Assembly (NCBI GenBank): GCA_035772405.1
Contig: JAYKKM010000503.1
Coordinates: forward strand, 1 to 64,000
From: Chrysogorgia sp. JL179-B06
Lineage: Eukaryota; Cnidaria; Anthozoa; Scleralcyonacea; Chrysogorgiidae
Reading direction: 5' to 3'
DNA length: 64,000 nucleotides
Shown: one piece after another, positions 51,311 to 60,000 of the stretch
How the letters are laid out: every line of letters begins with the position of its first letter
Numbering within the stretch: position 1 is the first letter of the stretch
The notes under the pieces: generated by a model
The model's input: the letters and a program-made list of their open reading frames with translations, nothing else
Databases searched by the model: none
Told to the model about the DNA's origin: nothing
Translations under genes and position numbers: made by a program

Positions 51311-52542
51311 CAAATTTGGCCAAAAAGTAAAGGGGTTAACCTTAACTTTTTGACGATTTTCGACCATTTTTAACTTGCAAAATAAGCTTAAAATATGAAA
51401 ATATAGCCTAAATAATGCCTTAGATATTAATATGAGCAGAAACTAGCGTAAATTTAGTCATATTTGGATATCCAAAAATTTGGGAAAAATGGCCAAATTT
51501 GGCCAAAAAGTAAAGGGGTTAACCTTAACTTTTTGACGATTTTCGACCATTTTTAACTTGCAAAATAAGCTTAAAATATGAAAATATAGCCTAAATAATG
51601 CCTTAGATATTAATATGAGCAGAAACTAGCGTAAATTTAGTCATATTTGGATATCCAAAAATTTGGGAAAAATGGCCAAATTTGGCCAAAAAGTAAAGGG
51701 GTTAACCTTAACTTTTTGACGATTTTCGACCATTTTTACCTTGTCAAAATAAGCTTAAAATATGAAAATATAGCCTAAATAATGCCTTAGATATTAATAT
51801 GAGCAGAAACTAGCGTAAATTTAGTCATTTTTGGACATCCAAAATTTTTGGAAAAATGGCCAAATTTGGCCAAAAAGTAAAGGGGTTAACCTTAACTTTT
51901 TGACGATTTTCGACCATTTTTAACTTGTCAAAATAAGCTTAAAATATGAAAATATCGCCTAAATAATGCCTTAGATATTAATATGAGCAGAAACTAGCGT
52001 AAATTTAGTCATTTTTGGACATCCAAAAATTTGGGAAAAATGGCCAAATTTGCCCAAAAAGTAAAGGGGTTAACCTTAACTTTTTGACGATTTTCGACCA
52101 TTTTTAACTTGTCAAAATAAGCTTAAAATATGAAAATATAGCCTAAATAATGCCTTAGGTATTAATATGAGCAGAAACTAGCGTAAATTTAGTCATTTTT
52201 GGACATCCAAAAATTTGGGAAAAATGGCCAAATTTGGCCAAAAAGTAAAGGGGTTAACCTTAACTTTTTGACGATTTTCGACCATTTTTAACTTGTCAAA
52301 ATAAGCTTAAAATATGAAAATATAGCCTAAATAATGCCTTAGATATAAATATGAGCAGAAACTAGCGTAAATTTAGTCATTTTTGGACATCCAAAAATTT
52401 CGGAAAAATGGCCAAATTTGCCCAAAAAGTAAAGGGGTTAACCTTAACTTTTTGACGATTTTCGACCATTTTTAACTTGTCAAAATAAGCTTAAAATATG
52501 AAAATATAGCCTAAATAATGCCTTAGGTATTAATATGAGCAG

Positions 52543-52589
52543 AATAGTTTAAATTAAGCAAAATTAAAAATTAAAAAGAAAGAAAATTT
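52543..52589. repeat. ~45-bp AT-rich insertion in one satellite unit
   Basis: Within 'gagcagaaactagcg' the sequence instead reads gagcagaatagtttaaattaagc, an A-rich run, then agcgtaaa. It is the only insertion of unrelated sequence in the array besides the 664-bp block. Confidence 0.8.
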
Positions 52590-55159
52590 AGCGTAAATTC
52601 AGTCATTTTTGGACATCCAAAAATTTGGGAAAAATGGCCAAATTTGGCCAAAAAGTAAAGGGGTTAACCTTAACTTTTTGACGATTTTCGACCATTTTTA
52701 ACTTGTCAAAATAAGCTTAAAATATGAAAATATAGCCTAAATAATGCCTTAGATATTAATATGAGCAGAAACTAGCGTAAATTTAGTCATTTTTGGACAT
52801 CCAAAAATTTGGGAAAAATGGCCAAATTTGCCCAAAAAGTAAAGGGGTTAACCTTAACTTTTTGACGATTTTCGACCATTTTTAACTTGTCAAAATAAGC
52901 TTAAAATATGAAAATATAGCCTAAATAATGCCTTAGGTATTAATATGAGCAGAAACTAGCGTAAATTTAGTCATTTTTGGACATCCAAAAATTTGGCAAA
53001 AATGGCCAAATTTGGCCAAAAAGTAAAGGGGTTAACCTTAACTTTTTGACGATTTTCGACCATTTTTAACTTGTCCAAATAAGCTTAAAATATGAAAATA
53101 TAGCCTAAATAATGCCTTAGGTATTAATATGAGCAGAAAATAGCGTAAATTTAGTCATTTTTGGACATCCAAAAATTTGGCATAAATGGCCAAATTTGGC
53201 CAAAAAGTAAAGGGGTTAACCTTAACTTTTTGACGATTTTCGACCATTTTTAACTTGTCAAAATAAGCTTAAAATATGAAAATATAGCCTAAATAATGCC
53301 TTAGATATTAATATGAGCAGAAACTAGCGTAAATTTAGTCATTTTTGGACATCCAAAAATTTGGGAAAAATGGCCAAATTTGCCCAAAAAGTAAAGGGGT
53401 TAACCTTAACTTTTTGACGATTTTCGACCATTTTTAACTTGTCAAAATAAGCTTAAAATATGAAAATATAGCCTAAATAATGCCTTAGGTATTAATATGA
53501 GCAGAAAACTAGCGTAAATTTAGTCATTTTTGGACATCCAAAAATTTGGGAAAAATGGCCAAATTTGGCCAAAAAGTAAAGGGGTTAACCTTAACTTTTT
53601 GACGATTTTCGACCATTTTTAACTTGTCAAAATAAGCTTAAAATATGAAAATATAGCCTAAATAATGCCTTAGATATTAATATGAGCAGAAACTAGCGTA
53701 AATTTAGTCATTTTTGGACATCCAAAAATTTGGGAAAAATGGCCAAATTTGCCCAAAAAGTAAAGGGGTTAACCTTAACTTTTTGACGATTTTCGACCAT
53801 TTTTAACTTGTCAAAATAAGCTGAAAATATGAAAATATAGCCTAAATAATGCCTTAGGTATTAATATGAGCAGAAACTAGCGTAAATTTAGTCATTTTTG
53901 GACATCCAAAAATTTGCAAAAATGGCCAAATTTGGCCAAAAAGTAAAGGGGTTAACCTTAACTTTTTGACGATTTTCGACCATTTTTAACTTGTCAAAAT
54001 AAGCTTAAAATATGAAAATATAGCCTAAATAATGCCTTAGGTATTAATATGAGCAGAAAATAGCGTAAATTTAGTCATTTTTGGACATCCAAAAATTTGG
54101 CATAAATGGCCAAATTTAGCCAAAAAGTAAAGGGGTTAACCTTAACCTTTTGACGATTTTCGACCATTTTTAACTGGTCAAAATAAGCTTAAAATATGAA
54201 ATTATAGCCTAAATAATGCCTTTGGTATTAATATGAGCAGAAACTAGCGTAAATTTAGTCGTTTTTGGACATCTAAAAATTTGGCAAAAATGGCCAAATT
54301 TGGCCAAAAAGTAAAGGGGTTAACCTTAACTTTTTGACGATTTTCGACCATTTTTAACTTGTCAAAATAAGCTTAAAATATGAAAATATAGCCTAAATAA
54401 TGCCTTAGGTATTAATATGAGCAGAAACTAGCGTAAATTTAGTCATCCAAAAATTTGGCAAAAATGGCCAAATTTGGCCAAAAAGTAAAGGGGTTAACCT
54501 TAACTTTTTGACGATTTTCGACCATTTTTAACTTGTCAAAATAAGCTTAAAATATGAAAATATAGCCTAAATAATGCCTTAGGTATTAATATGAGCAGAA
54601 ACTAGCGTAGATTTAGTCATCCAAAAATTTGGGAAAAATGGCCAAATTTGGCCAAAAAGTAAAGGGGTTAACCTTAACTTTTTTCGACCATTTTTAACTT
54701 GTCAAAATAAGCTTAAAATATGAAAATATAGCCTAAATAATGCCTTAGGTATTAATATGAGCAGAAACTAGCGTAAATTTAGTCATTTTTGGACATCCAA
54801 ATTTTTTGGAAAAATGGCCAAATTTGGCCAAAAAATTTTAACTTGTCAAAATAAGGTTAAAATATGAAAATATAGCCTAAATAATGCCTTAGGTACTAAC
54901 TAATATGAGCATAAACTAGTGTAAATTTAGTCATTTTTGGACATCCAAAAATTTGGCAAAAATGGCCAAATTTGGCCAAAAAGTAAAGGGGTTAACTTTA
55001 ACTTTTTGACGATTTTCGCATTTTTAGCTTGTCAAAATAAGCTTAAAATATGAAAATATAGCCTAAATAATGCCTTAGGTATTAATATGAGCAGAAACTA
55101 GCGTAAATTTAGTAATTTTTGGACATCCAAAAATTTGGGAAAAATGGCCAAATTTGGCC

Positions 55160-55330
55160 AAGAAGTAAAAGGGGTTTTACTTTCTGGCCAAATTTGGCCA
55201 TTTTTCCCAAATTTTTGGATGTCCAAAAATGACTAAATTTACGCTAGTTTCTGCTCATATTAATATCTAACGCATTATTTAGGCTAAATTTTCATATTTT
55301 AAGCTTATTTTGACAAGTTAAAAATGGTCG
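55160..55330 (-). repeat. Right inverted unit of the satellite
   Basis: At gtaaaaggggttttac (55165-55180) the array turns around again. One last unit in the opposite orientation follows (ggccaaatttggcc ... aagcttattttgacaagtt) and decays at 55330. The geometry mirrors the left turn-around but at the other end of the unit. Confidence 0.9.
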
Positions 55331-55524
55331 ATAAAATTATTAATTTGGCCAAAGTTTGAAGCTAATAATATCATTAGGGTAAGTGCGTTTGTGAAAATGG
55401 ATTAATTCTAATAAAATTACAATGGTAAAATCTAGATTTTATGCTTGTGGATTTTAAAACTAATCTATAATATATATATATTGTAAAATATTGTTCTATA
55501 GTATAATATTGTTCATGAAAGTTT

Positions 55525-55632
55525 TTATTTAAATGAAGCTTTGACCACGCGCTGATTCAGTGGACACATTGGACGACAGTTTTGGGAGACTTTCTGTCCA
55601 TCTTCACAATGTAGTTCACGAAAAGCAGCAAC
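55525..55632 (-). CDS. Carbonic anhydrase last exon
   Basis: 36 codons from tttttatag/GTTGCT to TAA at 55525-55527. It reads [33 protein letters not shown] and N-x-R-P-x-x-PLN-x-R are the conserved C-terminal blocks. An AATAAA overlaps the stop codon, and no other clear polyadenylation signal lies before the satellite. Confidence 0.95.
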   Translation of the reverse strand, partial: VAAFRELHCEDGQKVSQNCRPMCPLNQRVVKASFK

Positions 55633-55729
55633 CTATAAAAAGACATATATATATATATATATATTACGTAAGCTGTACCAACATAAACTTAAAATACATC
55701 GTTTTTTATATACACTCCATCGTAATATC

Positions 55730-55769
<40 letters not shown>

Positions 55770-57055
55770 GAAGTTAAAACTGGATAAAAATAACTATTTA
55801 CACATAAAACACTACAAATCTGTTTCAAGAGTGTTCCCAAGAGCACTCTCTCATCAGGTGTAAAAATGTGCTGACTAACTAACCTACTTAAATACACTGA
55901 TCTATGTGACGTCATATAACTTCATACTCTTTAACAAATATCTGTTTGCGTGATGGCATGTACTCGATAATTCGTTCCTACTATTTAATGTGCATAGGTG
56001 TGGTTGTTTTATAATAAAGTATTTTTCTGTTATGCATAAATTGCACCGTTTACTAACGTTAGTATATGACGTGGCCCTTGCAAGGATTTTCCATGACAAG
56101 ATGTAATTAATATTCCCTTCTTTCAATGTCCAAATATATTTGCTTAGTTCTGTTGCATTTTTCGTGTTGATATTCCTAAATGAGGCCGTGTGATTGCGGT
56201 ATCTTGTTTTAAATTTGTTTTGGGTTAGTCCGACATAAGTTTCTTTACCGTTGCCGGTTTCCACTGTGGCTTGGTAGATAACATTTGTGGTAAGGCATTG
56301 ACCGTCTAAGGGACACTCTGATTTATTTCTACAATTGCACGTCGGTTCACTTTGTTGGTTGTTGTTGCTTGCACGGGATTTCCCTAAGGTTGATTTGTTA
56401 TGGTTGCTGATTTTCGATTGCAAGTTAGGCATACATGAATAACTTAACTTAAGAGTGTTTTTATTAAAAATTTTCTTTAGTGGATGTTCATTCGTAAATG
56501 TTCCGTTGAGAATTGCCAATAATTTCTTTCCTACATTCGATGCTACGTGTCTACTGAATGGCGGGTTGTACCAGGTAATATTACGGGGTCTGTTTGATCC
56601 GGCTATTCGCCTGTTGTCATCATCCTGCTCATAAGTGAGGGCAAAATCATATCCACTTTTGCTCAGGGCTTGTTGATAAATTGGTGCGGCTCTGTCGAAA
56701 GACTGTTTATTTGATGAGGTTTCTCTAAGGCGTCGGTTTATTGCGATTGGGATGTTCTTTATTATGGATGGTGGGTGGTTACTAATAGTAGGAACGAATT
56801 ATCGAGTACATGCCGTCACGCAAACAGATATTTGTTAAAGAGTATGAAGTTATATGACGTCACATAGATCAGTGTATTTAAGTAGGTTAGTTAGTCAGCA
56901 CATTTTTACACCTGATGAGAGAGTGCTCTTGGGAACACTCTTGAAACAGATTTGTAGTGTTTTATGTGTAAATAGTTATTTTTATCCAGTTTTAACTTCA
57001 TGTATACAGCTCCTTCTTGTTGAGCACTTTACGACGAAGGAATCAATTCTTATTC

Positions 57056-57098
<43 letters not shown>

Positions 57099-60000
57099 TA
57101 AAAATATATGCCAAATATTACCTATAATATACCCAGAATCTTATCCCAGCATTACCACCACCATATATACAGAACTCATGACTAGGCTCTCGGCAACGGC
57201 TTCCGTAACTCAGTGGTCAGAGCACTGCACTAGCGTGCAGGGTCGCCGCGGGTTCAATTCCCAGCCGGAAGTTGCATTTTTCGCAACTGGTCCCGGTTTG
57301 GTCTTAAAATGTATGAATTCCAACACTCGAAATTTTCCTTCACCATAAATCCTTTCTATATATATATATATATATTATTCCGCTCTACCTACAATGGTAT
57401 TGAGCGCTCTTAAACCTTACGCCGACTTTGTGATTTTACTGTCACATACTATTTTTGGTATATATATATATATATATATATTTAAATAATAAATGGTGTT
57501 GTGTTTTATATGCAATATTTTCTTGTTGTATTGCTACCTGGTCACTGGATACATTTATTGGATTTTTAAACACGACCCAGGTCACACTTTCAGAAAGTGG
57601 TGGGGTTGTTAAGGAACCAGGGTATGACCAATATTCCAAGGAATCTAAAACGTGTGTCAAAATGAGACATATTAAAAAAAGTTCTTCATGAATGGAATAA
57701 ACTATGCTGTAACAGAGATAATTGAGACCCAAATGTTCTCATGATAAGTGGTATAAATAAGAAGAATAACACAACAAAATTTTGAAAAGAAAATTTTAGG
57801 GAGCTGTCATTAATTCCACCAGGGAGGGGGAGGGCAGAAGGAAACGTGCTGGGCCATGAAACTATAAATCAAAAGTTGGTGGGGCTACGAAAACATTTGG
57901 AAAACGTTTGATGCGCCATGAATGTGATGAAACCTTTTTTCTTAGTATCAAAAGTAATAAAAGAAAACAAATATTTATAACATAAGAATTGATATACGCT
58001 ATGAAGTCCATGAAATATCCATATCACACCCAAAGAAAAGTTGTTTTGAGAACGCCTTGCCCCAGACATTATGTACATGTATATATAGTTTGGATTTCAG
58101 TGGTTCGAGACTAAGAGTTTAGGAATGCGAAAATCCGGCTGAAAACAAATTTGATTGTTTTCTTTGCTCTATATGGCAAACTAGACCTCAGTTCCCAGCA
58201 CTCCTGTGTTATGAATGAAAATTTAAGATGTGCTGGGCCACGAAACTAAAACAAAATGTATAGTTGGGTCATGAAACCATCTAGGGAAATTTGGTTGGGT
58301 CACGAAACTTTAAAAATAATTTTCGATTTTCCTTCTGAACTGCAGCTCCCGGGTGGAATTAATGACAAAAGACAAGATAGAAACATGACCGGCTGTTCCT
58401 TTGTGCGCAAGAATGTTCGATAGAGCGGTGTGAGAAAACTCTTTTCCAGTGTAAGCCGAAATACCCATATGTTCAGATACCCTAGTGTAAAAGTCAGCAT
58501 GTTTCGCCAATATACGACGCCTGGCAGCATCGGCAAGCAAAATAATAGACAACGACTCTGCCTTGTTCATCCATTGCGACGATTTTGACTGGTATAAATA
58601 AATTTTCATGCAGAATTTTTATTTTACGATGGGTTAATATCTCCCCTTACTTTTTAAGATAATAATTCCTCGTTCGAGATTATAAATGGTTTTCGTTTTA
58701 CCTGGAAGTAAGCATGAAGGATTAAATGATTCTTTCAAAATTGTCTTGGATCCCTAAAAATATTAACACGTTATGGTTTAAAATAACTCTTTTGTTTGAA
58801 AGAACCCTTGAAACTATACTTTTTCATATCTCACTTCACTCTTGAGATATTAAGATTTGTTTGATATGTAAATGATCATACTTATGACATCACAATGCAT
58901 AATGACTTATTGAAAAATTCTGCATATCTTTACCATTATCACATGGAATCGTTTGATGATTTGCATATTTGATGTCATTGGATACATCCACGCACAGGCA
59001 CCTACATTTCAAGTGATTTCATTACATAATCGCAAGGATATATAAGCGTTTTCAATAAGTCATTATGTAGTGTGATGTCATAAGTATGATCATTTACATA
59101 TTATACAAATCCTAATATCTCATGAGTGAAGTAAGATATGAAAAAGTTGTAAATGGTTAGTCTTTATAGTTTCAAGAGTACTTTCAAACAAAAGAGTTAT
59201 TTTATAATGGTTGTAAAAAACATCCATGTTACTTATTTTGAGATCCAACTCCAAGATGAAAACCAAATTGAAGGCCATGCAAGTACGTTCCGTGTGATTA
59301 CAACAGCTTTTAGGGATTTGAAATAACACTGTGAGATTGGTTGATTAAACGGAATCCGGGCAAATGCTCTTGGGTAACTTTGATGTGAGTGTATCGTTAA
59401 CGGTTTTTAACATGTTTATTCTTAAATGCAATCGACTCAGTAATGGTCTTCAAGTGTTAAACTTACAGCTTTTTGGACAAGAGGCAGGTTAGAAGTGATT
59501 TTATCCAGTCCTGGGTGACCTTTGTTTCCAATCTTAAAACACAAAAAATAAAAAATAAATAATATTTATTTTTATTTATTGACTATCATTTAAATTATAT
59601 TGTAGATAACATATTTATTTGAGAGTTTGGTAAAACTGCATTATTTGGATAAGGTAAGAAAAACAAACCAAAAATTTTTAGTTTTTGTATAATACAGTTA
59701 TTTGTAAAATCATTAACTCTTTCCCTACGGCTGAAAAACATCAAAAATTGAACGACCACGTTGTTCTATTGATATCTCTTGAAATAACCATAACTGTTGC
59801 GAAAGCTATACCTTTTCTGGAAGCCCAATAAACCGGCTTTTACTTGTGCTTTTAAATTTCCCGAACAAAACACATTATGTTAATATAAATTAGCATTAAT
59901 TATCATAAATCAGGTTGAAAAATTTACATTTTTCTAGAAAAGGCCATCTTGCACGCCCGCGTAGCATCTTGAAAACTCAAAATACCACCAATCGCAGAGT

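Larger units (their letters stand above)
22707..55330. repeat. 32.6-kb satellite array of a 184-bp HindIII-type unit
   Basis: The array covers half the window. Counting a typical unit from ggggttaacc to gtaaa gives 184 bp; about 177 units fit. Each unit contains one AAGCTT (HindIII), one GTTAAC (HpaI) and the 16-bp palindrome TGGCCAAATTTGGCCA. It also has phased A-tracts, an AT-rich half (aataagcttaaaatatgaaaatatagcc) and a conserved 'gagcagaaactagcg'. 184 is not a multiple of three and each unit has stops in every frame, so there are no long open frames. Adjacent and distant units mostly differ at a few diagnostic positions: gtcaaa or ctcaaa, aggtatt or agatatt, atatagcc or atgtagcc or attatagcc, ttggc or ttggg or ttcgc. 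No transposon, SINE or microsatellite interrupts it apart from the blocks listed separately. It is candidate centromeric or pericentromeric DNA; this is inference. Confidence 0.97.
55764..57005 (-). mobile_element. 5'-truncated Penelope-like retroelement with inverted ~222-bp arms
   Basis: It lies in the last intron of the carbonic anhydrase gene. Arms 55764-55985 and 56784-57005 are near-perfect inverted copies. Between them is 798 bp of coding sequence read on the minus strand, ending inside the left arm. The arms contain the 3' coding end, the 3' untranslated part and a hammerhead ribozyme each. Penelope-like elements are known for terminal repeats in direct or inverted order with 5' truncation and for carrying hammerhead motifs. 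The outer edges abut TA microsatellites, perhaps the insertion target. Confidence 0.9.

Noticed and set aside
50464..51323. Two similar 60-65 residue minus-strand frames inside the satellite
   Set aside because: They arise from the duplicated foreign block and change length with a 13-base insertion; no domain.
22707..55330. CRISPR-like array
   Set aside because: Units are contiguous 184-bp repeats with no unique spacers and the context is eukaryotic. It is a satellite.
22707..55330. CENP-B box in the satellite unit
   Set aside because: No TTCGnnnnAnnCGGG match; tttcgaccattttt lacks the CGGG half.
56854..57348. 164-residue plus-strand frame
   Set aside because: It translates the inverted arm of the Penelope-like element, a TA microsatellite and a SINE in a row.
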